A stretch of 64,000 nucleotides of DNA, from positions 62,001-126,000 of the IMG/VR virus record IMGVR_UViG_3300047388_000185; one strand, written 5' to 3'. Source of the DNA: a virus. Shown here in pieces: positions 25,369 to 34,359 of the stretch; the first letter of the stretch is position 1; each line of letters begins with the position of its first letter. The notes under the pieces are model-generated. The model saw only the letters and a list, made by a program, of their open reading frames with translations. It did not search any database and was not told where the DNA came from. The position numbers were made by a program, and so were the translations under genes.

Positions 25369-26226
25369 ATGAACGCAAAAGCTGTTGCTGTCCCCGCCAA
25401 GTCGAAGAAGGCTCACACTCGTTCGACCCTGCGTCTCAGCGACGAAGAATACAACCAAATCGCAATCGGCCTTCGCAAGTCGAAGTTGAGTGTGAGTCCG
25501 ATCAACGTGGTCGTAATTGGTGCTCCCATCCTCAACCGCAAGTTCCCGATCTCGGAAGTCACCGATAAGCGCATCTCCAAGCTCAACGAGATCATCCGTG
25601 ACATGGATGCTGCCCATGAATCCCATGCCAAGGCTCAACTCACCGGCACCATCCCGGGTGTCAAGAAGGGTGAGACCGCCGATCTGCTGATCAAGTCCAT
25701 CGTGACGGCTGCCGTCGAAGCGGCAACGGTCAAGAACTTGGAAGGCACGCGCAAGCTGCTGCTGGCTCAAGAGGCACGATTCCAGAAGCAGATGAGCCAA
25801 GTCACGGATATCTTGGTCAAGATGTGCAGTGACTGGGGGATCGCTGTCCCCGAACTCGAAGCCCCGATGGCCATGCCGATGATCGAGGCCACAGGCCAAG
25901 TCGTCCGAGTGCCGCGTATCCTCGTCTACGGCATGCAGGCTAACCAGAAGCAACCGCTGTACGACCATGTCCGTGAGTGGGGGCTGCAAGGTTTCGCTGA
26001 CATCGACATCGCCTACAGCACGGATGCCGTCTCTACGGTCAAGCGGGGCTACGACGCGGTGATCGTCAACCGCCACTGGGTCAACGTGGACACCGCCCGA
26101 GAACTTCGCAGTCACGGCCTCAAGTACAGCGAAGTTGCCGGCTCGGCCTCGGCAGTGGAACGTCAACTGAAACTCGAACTCTTGGACTTGGCGATCTCTG
26201 CCAAACAAAGGGAAGGTCGGGCATGA
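25369..26226 (+). CDS. Hypothetical protein of 285 residues
   Basis: The start at 25369 is chosen because promoter P4 and the conserved leader lie before it; a longer frame from 25303 would start in the promoter itself. The N-terminal 30 residues are basic. A helical centre follows, then an alpha/beta domain (VPRILVYGMQANQKQ ... YDAVIVNRHWV) that resembles a nucleotide-fold sheet, ending in a helical tail. A phage regulator or DNA-associated protein is possible. I do not recognise a family. Confidence 0.65.
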   Translation: MNAKAVAVPAKSKKAHTRSTLRLSDEEYNQIAIGLRKSKLSVSPINVVVIGAPILNRKFPISEVTDKRISKLNEIIRDMDAAHESHAKAQLTGTIPGVKKGETADLLIKSIVTAAVEAATVKNLEGTRKLLLAQEARFQKQMSQVTDILVKMCSDWGIAVPELEAPMAMPMIEATGQVVRVPRILVYGMQANQKQPLYDHVREWGLQGFADIDIAYSTDAVSTVKRGYDAVIVNRHWVNVDTARELRSHGLKYSEVAGSASAVERQLKLELLDLAISAKQREGRA

Positions 26227-26714
26227 GCACGGCCGAGGTGATACCAATCGCCTCGGCCAATGCGAATCCTTCTCTTTGCACGCCGTGCGGGGGGAAGTGT
26301 TGTTCGCATATGCCCGGAACGATGTTTCCTCTCGAACTGTCGAAAACTCTTGACCGCGAAGAGATCTTCATCAAGGTTCATGACCTTCTTTTGACGGGGA
26401 GATGGGCCATTGATTGGTGGGAGGGTGACCCGGAAATAGAGAGTCATTGGGATGGTGTCCCTGCCTATTATCTCCGTCCGGCAACGAAGCGGATGCAGGG
26501 CTACTGGGCTGATGCAAGCTACGGCGGAGACTGTACCTTCCATGCTGCAACTGGCTGTGAATTGTCCGAAGTAGAACGGCCGACGGACTGCAAGACACTG
26601 ATTCCACATGAGACAAATTGCCATCAACCGGAGAGCTGGAGCAAATTCTCTGGTATAATGGCATGGTACCCATTTCGCTCGGTCCTCCGAGCCATGCTTC
26701 AATACGAACCTTAG
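26223..26714 (+). CDS. Cysteine-cluster protein (YkgJ-like metal-binding)
   Basis: 163 aa. CTPCGGKCCSHMPG near residues 17-30 matches the CxxCxxxCC cluster of small zinc/iron-chelating proteins (YkgJ type). Later cysteines (DCTFHAATGC, DC) would complete a metal site. It is coupled to the upstream gene by ATGA overlap. Role in the phage is unknown. Confidence 0.6.
   Translation: MSTAEVIPIASANANPSLCTPCGGKCCSHMPGTMFPLELSKTLDREEIFIKVHDLLLTGRWAIDWWEGDPEIESHWDGVPAYYLRPATKRMQGYWADASYGGDCTFHAATGCELSEVERPTDCKTLIPHETNCHQPESWSKFSGIMAWYPFRSVLRAMLQYEP
26652..26659 (+). promoter_or_regulatory. Possible extended -10 promoter inside gene
   Basis: GGTATAAT with TG upstream (TGGTATAAT) lies 65 nt before the next gene, but no TTCAAY -35 element is present at 18 bp, so this may be weaker or host-type. 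Confidence 0.4.
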
Positions 26715-26723
26715 GGATATAAC

Positions 26724-27566
26724 ATGAAAAAGCTCTTCGTTCTTCTGTTGCTCGCCTTCGCTTCGGCATTGGCAAGTGCAGCCGAACCCATCTGTAACTG
26801 GGATCGTCCCGGTTTCAACAAGTACCAAGGTAAGCCGGTCGACGCTTTGCGGGACTATACTTTGAACTACCAAGTTCGAGCAGTCCTTCAGGTCAAGATA
26901 CGAAATCAGATGTATGATGACGTTGTCGAGATCCGTCGTGATGGAATCAAAGGCTCAACTGGCACTTTCAGCAATTTAAGAGGAATGCATTATGGTCAAG
27001 GATCGTATTGTCCCGGCAGTGTCGACACGGGAAACTGGACTGAGACACAAGTGGAGCGTGCCTTGGTCTACTGTGTCGCTGAGGTTTGTGTTGCTGTGCC
27101 CACGATATGCAACAACGTCTCTCTCATTGACCGAGACACGCCGATCGGTATCTCACCTTCGGCAGGGAGTTCCCCAACGGGTGGAGCTCCGCAGTCTAGC
27201 ATCAATCCGAGCCCGGAACAACCTGGATCTGAACTTGGAGCGGCCGTATCTCAAGAAGTTTCGAGATCGGATTCGCTCGTGGAACAGCCCGCTGAAGAAG
27301 GACCGGGATCCGAACTATCTCCAGACGTGGTTCCCGGCGGATTCGGAGGCTCGGGAGGTGGCTACGCAGGCGGAGGTGACTTCGGAGGTGGCGGCGTCGT
27401 GCTACCAGGACGTTCAACGTCTCCCCCCATCTGTCCCGGACTTAATTGCGGATTGAATCCTCCAGTGATCACGCCAATCCCAGCTGTCCCAGAAATTCCC
27501 GAATGGATTTTGATCGTTGCGGGACTGATTTGCTTTGCATGGCGGATGAGTACGAGGCAAAAGTGA
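26724..27566 (+). CDS. Secreted MHFG/PEP-CTERM-like protein
   Basis: 280 aa. Residues 1-20 form a signal peptide (MKKLFVLLLLAFASALASAA). The mature part starts EPICNWDRPGFNKY, continues with VRAVLQVKIRNQMYDDVVEIRR and SNLRGMHYGQGSYC, and resembles the MHFG family of PEP-CTERM proteins that I know from Burkholderiales. A Gly/Ser/Pro-rich linker follows, then a C-terminal VPEIPEWILIVAGLICFAWR with basic RQK, which is a PEP-CTERM-like sorting tail (PE motif, one helix, Arg/Lys end). The tail suggests processing by a host exosortase and display at the cell surface. Recognition is from memory, not a search. Confidence 0.7.
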   Translation: MKKLFVLLLLAFASALASAAEPICNWDRPGFNKYQGKPVDALRDYTLNYQVRAVLQVKIRNQMYDDVVEIRRDGIKGSTGTFSNLRGMHYGQGSYCPGSVDTGNWTETQVERALVYCVAEVCVAVPTICNNVSLIDRDTPIGISPSAGSSPTGGAPQSSINPSPEQPGSELGAAVSQEVSRSDSLVEQPAEEGPGSELSPDVVPGGFGGSGGGYAGGGDFGGGGVVLPGRSTSPPICPGLNCGLNPPVITPIPAVPEIPEWILIVAGLICFAWRMSTRQK

Positions 27567-27568
27567 GC

Positions 27569-27597
27569 AAACGGGGCCCTAAACCCCGTTTCTTTTT
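27569..27597 (+). terminator. Intrinsic terminator
   Basis: AAACGGGG-CCCTAAA-CCCCGTTT followed by CTTTTT. Confidence 0.75.
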
Positions 27598-27615
27598 GAA
27601 TACAAAGGAGTCAAC

Positions 27616-28518
27616 ATGCGAAGTGATGTGAATAAGGTTTTGACGGAGTGCTACAAGGAAGGCACTGGCCGACATTACCAATTCCCCCGTCAAACAATGG
27701 ACAAGCTCTTCGATGAGACAGGCGGTAAGATTGGTATGCGTCAGGTGCATGTCAAAACCCCAAAGCATGGGACTAAATCCTTTGGAGAGAACCTTGCTTA
27801 TCTTCCTAGGTTTTTGGCTGCCAACGTCGGCCGTAAGTGGGATGATATCTACTCCGAGATCGCTGCGACTTTCGATAAGCGCAGCACGGTCAACGCTCAC
27901 ATCTTCCAGCATCTGTTCGACTACTTCGTGCCGGCCCACGAGGTGATCTTCATTAGAAACCGGCCACACGCAATACACATCTATTCGCGTCAGGCCTATC
28001 CAATCTATTCCGGGGGATATCGAGGTCTTTACGTAGATCCTCGCAGCGGCATCCTGAAAGAGGGGATGAAGGAGTCGAATAAATCTAAACAAACCAAGGC
28101 CCAAGTAGCGGCCAAGAGTCTTCTGGAATTCAAGCGCATCTTATCTCCTCTTGTTGAGCTACACAAATTGGATGATGGGATGTGGTACGTTTTCGAACTG
28201 AAGAAGATCCCGTCCGAACGCATCGTCGAGTATGTCTACGCCCCGCCTTTCCCTAAAGATTTCGACAGTCAACAGGAATGGTATAAGGGAAAGAAGGAGT
28301 TCGATCTGTCGTCGAAAGAGGTCAAGACTGCTCTAGGTCGGCGTGTGGAAAAGGCGGTGGAGTTCAAGACGTTCAACAACAAGATCGAATCGAATCGTCA
28401 GTCTCAGCTTGTCAATCGCCCATACAATCGAGACACCCGTAGTTATGGTGTCGCCACCCATTACTACGCCTCCATGCGCAGCGCTTCCAAGAAGGAATTG
28501 CGGACAGTGGGGCTTTAA
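27616..28518 (+). CDS. Hypothetical protein of 300 residues
   Basis: ATG after AAAGGAGTCAAC. Predicted mixed alpha/beta with GRKWDDIYSEIAATFDKRS and a Tyr-rich loop (YSRQAYPIYSGGYRGLYVDP). The C-terminal third is basic and helical. I do not recognise a family. It lies upstream of the RNA ligase in the same operon. Confidence 0.65.
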   Translation: MRSDVNKVLTECYKEGTGRHYQFPRQTMDKLFDETGGKIGMRQVHVKTPKHGTKSFGENLAYLPRFLAANVGRKWDDIYSEIAATFDKRSTVNAHIFQHLFDYFVPAHEVIFIRNRPHAIHIYSRQAYPIYSGGYRGLYVDPRSGILKEGMKESNKSKQTKAQVAAKSLLEFKRILSPLVELHKLDDGMWYVFELKKIPSERIVEYVYAPPFPKDFDSQQEWYKGKKEFDLSSKEVKTALGRRVEKAVEFKTFNNKIESNRQSQLVNRPYNRDTRSYGVATHYYASMRSASKKELRTVGL

Positions 28519-28526
28519 GGATTTCA

Positions 28527-29093
28527 ATGAAAAAGATCATGTCACTGTTTCAGCGCAACTACGAAGGCAACCGCAAAGTTCGTGACCAAGTCACTCCTGG
28601 CGCCGAATGGGTTACCGCCGGAGAGGGAGTCGCCACCCGAAAGTGGGATGGCTTGGCCATCCTCATCAAGGATGGGGCCATTTTCAAGCGATACGATGCC
28701 AAGACGGGTCGTACCCCTCCGGCTGGATTCGTGCCTGCTCAGAACCTGCCGGACCCGGTCAGCGGGCATTGGCCTGGCTGGGTTCCTACGGATGGGCCGG
28801 ACTCGAAGTTGATCCGAGAAACTGTTGCTGCGCATCCCGGAGAAGTCACGGATGGAACCTACGAAGTTTGCGGGCCGAAGATTGGCACTCGTCACGGCCC
28901 CAATCCAGAAGGCTTGTCGCAGCATATCATCGTGCCACACGGTAAAGACCTTCTCGAAGACTGTCCTCGGACCTACCCGGAGCTGATGGCCTATCTGAAG
29001 GACCTGGGCATCGAAGGAATCGTCTGGCACCATGAAGACGGTCGTCGGGTGAAGATCAAGAAGGTAGACTTTCCATACCAGGAGAAAGCATGA
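28527..29093 (+). CDS. RNA ligase-like nucleotidyltransferase
   Basis: 188 aa. Motif I is ATRKWDG (Lys near residue 39 would carry AMP); a YEVCGPKIG segment fits motif III; EGIVWHH fits motif IV near 162; VKIKKVDF fits motif V. The short length suits the core nucleotidyltransferase domain of phage RNA ligases, which repair tRNAs or RNA nicks after host defence cleavage. No separate kinase-phosphatase gene is visible in the window. It is coupled to the next gene by ATGA overlap. Confidence 0.75.
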   Translation: MKKIMSLFQRNYEGNRKVRDQVTPGAEWVTAGEGVATRKWDGLAILIKDGAIFKRYDAKTGRTPPAGFVPAQNLPDPVSGHWPGWVPTDGPDSKLIRETVAAHPGEVTDGTYEVCGPKIGTRHGPNPEGLSQHIIVPHGKDLLEDCPRTYPELMAYLKDLGIEGIVWHHEDGRRVKIKKVDFPYQEKA

Positions 29094-29413
29094 CACACAT
29101 TCGAACAATCGGCGAGAAGCTGGCCAAGAAGGGTTTCAAGTTGATCCTCCTCCAGCAAGGTCCAAATACTCAGCTTGATCTTGGCTATGACAAAACGCTA
29201 GCCACCGGAGAACTACTTCAACTAGAGCTTAAGCAGGCTTCAACGTTCTATCATTCGACGGTCACTTGTACGGCCGAGATGTCAAAGTGGTTTGGCCGCG
29301 AAAAGAGGAGTGTCAGGATCGAACTCATTGGAGCTGACGTAGAGGAGAGAACCGTGCTGATGTTAGAAGACCGTCTTCGTCCCCTATGGGTTGTTATTGC
29401 TGCCGAAGCTTGA
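29090..29413 (+). CDS. Small hypothetical protein
   Basis: 107 aa, starting MTHIRTIGEKLAKKGFKLI. Alpha/beta pattern, no known motif. Its 3' end overlaps the convergent RNAP beta' gene by 20 nt. Confidence 0.6.
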   Translation: MTHIRTIGEKLAKKGFKLILLQQGPNTQLDLGYDKTLATGELLQLELKQASTFYHSTVTCTAEMSKWFGREKRSVRIELIGADVEERTVLMLEDRLRPLWVVIAAEA

Positions 29414-30539
29414 TTGGCGTATTGACCGTCACAGTTCCAGCTTCCAGAGCTTTCAGCACGTCAGCTTCAGAGTCAAACTCTTGCACTTCCTGTTTCATAT
29501 CAGGGTCCGTTAGGTTCATGGAGCCAATAATGGCTTCATGTCCTGGCGCAACCAAAGAAGCTCCTAAGCCCTTACGGTAGTCGAACGCATGTTGTTCGGG
29601 AAGGAGTTTCTTTTTAGCTTCTTCAATCGCTTCTGGGGTAATAGGGGTATGAATGGTCATAGCATCACCGTCGAAGTCACCTGCATAGAGTGGCAAGTGT
29701 AGGGGGTTAACGCCAAGCGTCTTACCTTGAATCGGTACTGGAAAATGCGCGGTGATATTTGATTGCATCAGCGTTGGGGCACGATTGGCAATGATCGGAA
29801 TAGTCTTGATCAACTTGTTAAAACTAGTCTGGGCAGCGGGAGTCCGAGCTTCTACTGCTTTCTTTGCATCTGGATAGGAATAGCCATTACGAGCTAAATC
29901 ACGAATGATGTGGAACTTGTACATGGTCCAAATCATGTCGATGGGTACGGCCATTTCATTGAAGCCGAGATTAGGCTCAGCGTAGATCGTGGCACGAGCC
30001 GAGAAGTCTTGTTTCTTCTTCAAAATCTTGGCTTGAAAGAACCCACCTTTAGGACCCTTCTCTCCGGCAATCTGCTGTAGAAAACCCTTCAACTGAGCTC
30101 CCCGAGCTGTACCCTTCAAAGCTGTACCAAGACCGAAGATGGCCTTGACGCCGTTATATGCACCAGCACGCTCATCTTTGACGTCATCATTTTCAGCTCC
30201 TTCTTCGAGAAGACCCTGAAGCCCCTGATTAACCAGGATGTGATTCTGATATAGGACGTTGACGTCAGGGTATTCAATGCGATTGCCAGCCTGAGTGATA
30301 GGCGGCCGAGCCATCGGAGGAATCACTGGAATATTGTGTAGTATGAAGGAGTCAGCAGGAGTCTCCCCGTTCTTCTTCAGTCCAGCCAAGTACTTAATCT
30401 GCTTGACCATCGTATCCCGCTTGGAGATAGACTTCGTAGCCAAGATATCTTTCTTCAAGTGCATTAGTTGCTGATCAATGTCAACAGCATCTAAAAGTTC
30501 TTGGAAGGCATGGCCTGAGGTCTTCAGTTCTGTGGTCAC
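29394..30539 (-). CDS. Phage RNA polymerase beta' subunit, N-terminal part
   Basis: 381 aa from GTG, directly after the beta stop (GTGACC). It carries the RpoC core: a rudder/bridge-like KGPKGGFFQAKILKKKQDF, then IIANRAPTLMQSNITAHFPV, and the catalytic loop PLYAGDFDGDAM near residues 281-292 with three Asp that hold Mg2+. It ends shortly after the DFDGD loop. The trigger loop, zinc and jaw parts are encoded at 16843-18669. The N-terminal clamp zinc finger of bacterial beta' is absent or lost. It is a phage polymerase subunit in the portal operon. Confidence 0.9.
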   Translation of the reverse strand: MTTELKTSGHAFQELLDAVDIDQQLMHLKKDILATKSISKRDTMVKQIKYLAGLKKNGETPADSFILHNIPVIPPMARPPITQAGNRIEYPDVNVLYQNHILVNQGLQGLLEEGAENDDVKDERAGAYNGVKAIFGLGTALKGTARGAQLKGFLQQIAGEKGPKGGFFQAKILKKKQDFSARATIYAEPNLGFNEMAVPIDMIWTMYKFHIIRDLARNGYSYPDAKKAVEARTPAAQTSFNKLIKTIPIIANRAPTLMQSNITAHFPVPIQGKTLGVNPLHLPLYAGDFDGDAMTIHTPITPEAIEEAKKKLLPEQHAFDYRKGLGASLVAPGHEAIIGSMNLTDPDMKQEVQEFDSEADVLKALEAGTVTVNTPIKLRQQ

Positions 30540-33500
30540 TTAATTATCCTTGTCAAACACGTCGTCTTCGATTTCTTCATCTTCTGGTTCATCCGCAATA
30601 TCGGGACGATTCTTGAATTCATTTACTTTGAAACTACGAATCTTGGTCCCGGTCGTGATGTCATGAAGATGGAATGTGTCACCTTCTTTTTTAACTCCGA
30701 CAGAGCCAGTTGCAATACCCTCGTACTCTTTAGTTGAAAGACCAAGTACAGACTTTATTGGCTTCTCGAAAACTGGATTAGCGACGGGCTCAGCTAAGTG
30801 GTAATGGGTCCAGTTAGTTCCACGTAGACCACCAGTTGTAATGGTATCAAATAAGCCACCTTTATCCGGCTCCAAGTTACGGGCATTGATCATCTCGCCG
30901 TTGCGAATTCTACCATGAGATTGACTAAGAATATCTGAATCAGTCATAGGAGAAGCTGTGAGTTTCCCATCACGCAAAGTCGTCTTGATGCCAGACGCGG
31001 TCAAGTAATCGATGAACTTATTCGTAGCAAAGGTTGTCTTGGGCTTGGGTAAAGGTTCACCGCGTTGGAACTTCGCCCAGAAGTCTTCATTGGACTCCGA
31101 CTTAGTCGTGGCAATTTCTTTTAAGTTCTTACGGGCATTAGAGCCAAGCAAACCTAAGAATTCCATGTAACCGATACTCTTTGAGCCTTCTTCACCACCC
31201 TTAGTCGGCTGATTGACATTGTCATATCCACCAGTATTACGGGCAGACCAGTTCTGGTCGGAGGTCTTGTAGAGCTTGATGAAGTATTGCGGTCCCGCCA
31301 GGACTTGACCCAGTGTCTTCTTGGTCGTCGGATCTACGAGCTCATCTGTATCTGAAATCCCATGCTTAGCCAATTCTGCCTTCAATTCAACAACGTTCGA
31401 GCCCTTGTCGAAGTTATGAACTAAGTACGGCGAACCTTTAACCTGAGCAATCTTGGCCGCAGCAGTTTCCATCAGTTGCCCGAGATTCACTCGAGATGTG
31501 ACAGAGGCGGGATTAAGCAGAATATCTACAGGTTTGCCAGTCTCTTTCTTATAGGGCATGGATGTATCCGGAAGAATCAAAGACACGATCCCCTTGTTGC
31601 CATGCAGACCAGTCAGCTTATCTCCGACTTCAAGTGGCTTGACTGAGCGTAGAATGAAACGAACTTGGCGAGTAGCAGTGTGCGCGTCAACGACCTTGCC
31701 ATCTTCATCGTGTTGCCACAGACCAACGACCTTCTTCCAGGGACGAATCAGAGTTTTGTGCATACGACCAAGAGCCTTATCTTCTGCAGTTGGCTCTTTC
31801 TTCTCGAGCACAGCGTAGCAGGGATCTCCGTGATGCAGGACTGAGCCTACCTTGGCATAGCCATTGTCGTCCAATTTATCTAGTTGTTCTTTGGTGAATT
31901 CACCTGGGAACCAACGGGCAAATAGTGCTTTCTTGGCCGTCGTGATATCCGTCACGTCGTAGTCAATCTTATATGCGTGATGTGAGGATAGGGATTCTGC
32001 ACAAGATTGGGATAGGACTAATCCGTCCTCGTGGTTATATCCCTTCCACGGGATGTAAGCCACTTCCAGGTTTTTGCCCAAAGCCAAGACTCCGTCCTTT
32101 GTGTAATTGGACTCGAACAACTGGTGTCCCGGGGTAACATGGTCGCCGACCTTAACCAATGGGGTCTCATCGTCATGGAATCCTTTCATGTTAAAGGGTA
32201 GATTTTTCACAGCTTTGACTAGCACAGCTTTGCCTCCGCCCGTGGGTTGAATGGTCACGCCATTACGGTCAGCCTTAATAACTTCCCCGTCTATCGGGGC
32301 AACTGTTCCTGTAACGCCGGCAAGTTGCTTGACGAAGGGGATACCTTGAGCATTCGTAGTCTGAACGAGAGGGACTTCTCGGTTCACCAAAGACAGGGCC
32401 TGGGGGATGGCCTTGCCAGCCATAGTCAAACGGCCTGGATGGTTCGAGTTTAAGAAGGGCACGAGATTAGTCGTGACCGTATACATGTCAGTCGAATCAT
32501 AGAGCCAGTAGTCAACCTTGTCCCGAGCGATCTGACCGAGTTCCCCTTTGATCTGAGCCTGAACGGGATCTTCCCCGTCTTGGTTCGGAAAACCGACGAT
32601 CTTGGTCATCATCTCGTGGACGGAGATGTTTCTGACTTTGCCAGCCTTATCCTTTACTCTGGCGTAGAGATTTCCCTCAGCGTCTCGACTAGCTGATACA
32701 GTAAAGCGCTGGTCGATACCAGCATGCCCAGATTCAGGTGTCCGACTAGGATCGATAATGCCAAGATGGCTAGGATCGATGTCTCGAGCTCCCATGGGTA
32801 CGCCGCGATCTGACGCGATACCGCCTTCGCCTTGTCCAAGCACAGTAACTTTAGCAACATTTTCGATAGACTCCAGAGGATTGGTTTCAGACGGGGTTGT
32901 GACCAAGTTCGAGGCCACGATGTAATTAGAATAGAACTTAGAGAAAGGCTTGGTCGACAGATTACCCTTGAGCTTGGGATCTGTCTGCGGAATCCGGTCA
33001 AGCTCCCGACCCAAACGGTTCTTAATCAGCTTGACAACTTGGTGCTCCTTGGCAAAACGGGTCGTCAAGAAGTCAGGTAGATTCTGGACTCGCTTGAACT
33101 GCAGGCTATCTCGGTTATCTTCCTGACGTTCATGCCGACGGGTCTGAATCAGATTGCGCATGGCAAGCAGGATCGCGTCCTTCGTCACGGTAGCGATAGG
33201 CTGACCGAGAGTAGACGCAGTTGTGCGAGTATTCAGCTTCGAGCTCTCAAGGCGTTCCTTTAGCTGATGCGCCATAACTTCCGGTGAAGCTCCGACGACC
33301 CGCTCACGGGAATCAACAAGCTTCAAGTACATATCCTTGAGGTACTTGTCTTCTTTCCCAGTAACAGCTTTTTGATTGGCTTCCCAAACATCTGCTGGGA
33401 TATAAGAAGAGATCTCTTTACCACTTACTCCGAAAACCTTTGTCAGCAAAGCACCAATAGGAATTTGAGACGTGCTGTTACCCGGAATCAAGTAGAACAT

Positions 33501-34043
33501 GTACGTTTCGGGATCGAGCGTCAAGTGTAAAGATGCACCGGAGCCAGTATTGAAGTGGGTCTCGAGTTCGCCTGTCTCCTTGGTACGGGTATATACGCCG
33601 GGGAGCAATTGGAGTTGATTGGCTGCAGCGTAGTTGTTTCCCTTATACAGCAGGGTATGCTTTCCGGTAATGTGAAAAGAATCCATCAAAGAGAAGCCTG
33701 GTTGTTCATCTACAACTTGGCCCGTAGTCTTATCGATCAGCTTCAAGTCAGCCTTGATCGGATAAGTCAAACTACGACTTTCCAGGATGGCCTTCTTTTC
33801 ATCTTCGTGGGTGTAGTCCTTGCGCTCAGCACGGAAGTTCTCAGCGGTCAGAATGTAGTTGCGGCCTTCGACTGGAAACTGGGTGGCTAGACCAGAGATC
33901 AACGCGGCATCAACCTTGTTATTCATGTCTGCAGGGGACGAGAAGATACGGGTCAACTTAGGACGGGTTACTGCATCGCCTACTGCAGGAATAGCAGCCT
34001 GAGAAACGGCTACGGTTTCATCAGCTCGCTTAGTAAACTTCAT
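30540..34043 (-). CDS. Phage RNA polymerase beta subunit, full length in one gene
   Basis: 1167 aa from ATG at 34043, overlapping the upstream stop (ATGA). A longer frame from 34136 exists but overlaps the upstream gene fully. RpoB landmarks in order: GYNHEDGLVLSQSC near residue 669, GDKLTGLHGNKG near 805-816, and MPYKKETGKPVDILLNPASV then RVNLGQLMETAAA near 830-860. In bacterial beta the last parts hold DNA and the active site. The N-terminal half is weakly conserved. Beta is intact here, while beta' is split. The N-terminus MKFTKRADE fits the hydrophobic-x-K-x-A pattern. Confidence 0.9.
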   Translation of the reverse strand: MKFTKRADETVAVSQAAIPAVGDAVTRPKLTRIFSSPADMNNKVDAALISGLATQFPVEGRNYILTAENFRAERKDYTHEDEKKAILESRSLTYPIKADLKLIDKTTGQVVDEQPGFSLMDSFHITGKHTLLYKGNNYAAANQLQLLPGVYTRTKETGELETHFNTGSGASLHLTLDPETYMFYLIPGNSTSQIPIGALLTKVFGVSGKEISSYIPADVWEANQKAVTGKEDKYLKDMYLKLVDSRERVVGASPEVMAHQLKERLESSKLNTRTTASTLGQPIATVTKDAILLAMRNLIQTRRHERQEDNRDSLQFKRVQNLPDFLTTRFAKEHQVVKLIKNRLGRELDRIPQTDPKLKGNLSTKPFSKFYSNYIVASNLVTTPSETNPLESIENVAKVTVLGQGEGGIASDRGVPMGARDIDPSHLGIIDPSRTPESGHAGIDQRFTVSASRDAEGNLYARVKDKAGKVRNISVHEMMTKIVGFPNQDGEDPVQAQIKGELGQIARDKVDYWLYDSTDMYTVTTNLVPFLNSNHPGRLTMAGKAIPQALSLVNREVPLVQTTNAQGIPFVKQLAGVTGTVAPIDGEVIKADRNGVTIQPTGGGKAVLVKAVKNLPFNMKGFHDDETPLVKVGDHVTPGHQLFESNYTKDGVLALGKNLEVAYIPWKGYNHEDGLVLSQSCAESLSSHHAYKIDYDVTDITTAKKALFARWFPGEFTKEQLDKLDDNGYAKVGSVLHHGDPCYAVLEKKEPTAEDKALGRMHKTLIRPWKKVVGLWQHDEDGKVVDAHTATRQVRFILRSVKPLEVGDKLTGLHGNKGIVSLILPDTSMPYKKETGKPVDILLNPASVTSRVNLGQLMETAAAKIAQVKGSPYLVHNFDKGSNVVELKAELAKHGISDTDELVDPTTKKTLGQVLAGPQYFIKLYKTSDQNWSARNTGGYDNVNQPTKGGEEGSKSIGYMEFLGLLGSNARKNLKEIATTKSESNEDFWAKFQRGEPLPKPKTTFATNKFIDYLTASGIKTTLRDGKLTASPMTDSDILSQSHGRIRNGEMINARNLEPDKGGLFDTITTGGLRGTNWTHYHLAEPVANPVFEKPIKSVLGLSTKEYEGIATGSVGVKKEGDTFHLHDITTGTKIRSFKVNEFKNRPDIADEPEDEEIEDDVFDKDN

Positions 34044-34342
34044 TCTGCATCCTCGATGAACTTGATAAGATAATACATAGTTTCCAAGAAGACATAGTTC
34101 TTTTCCTCGATCAGGTATACGCCTTCTCCACGCCAAGCCTTGGTTTGAATACGTTCCAGCTCGGACATGTCCACTGGATCGTTCATGTTGAACTTTTGGA
34201 AGCGTACCCGCTGCTTAGCCGGATCGATGATCGTAGCCTTCGGGCGGGTCATGCCTGGAAGTGGATTATCTTTGGTGATAGTAGACGTAGATGCAGCTCG
34301 AAGAGACGAGCCGTCTAAATTTCCAATTGGAGTAGTTGCCAT
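34040..34342 (-). CDS. Small protein between portal and RNAP beta
   Basis: 100 aa. The first 45 residues are Thr/Ser/Pro-rich and probably extended; the rest forms a small helical domain ending LIKFIEDAE. It is translationally coupled to the beta gene. No family is recognised. Confidence 0.65.
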   Translation of the reverse strand: MATTPIGNLDGSSLRAASTSTITKDNPLPGMTRPKATIIDPAKQRVRFQKFNMNDPVDMSELERIQTKAWRGEGVYLIEEKNYVFLETMYYLIKFIEDAE

Positions 34343-34359
34343 TTGTTTAGTTTATCTTT

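Noticed and set aside
25162-26247. 361-codon minus-strand frame
   Set aside because: Antisense shadow of the 285-aa gene, which has promoter, leader and ribosome site.
34044-34136. Longer start of the RNAP beta gene
   Set aside because: The extra 31 residues overlap the upstream gene and have no similarity to beta; ATGA coupling supports 34043.
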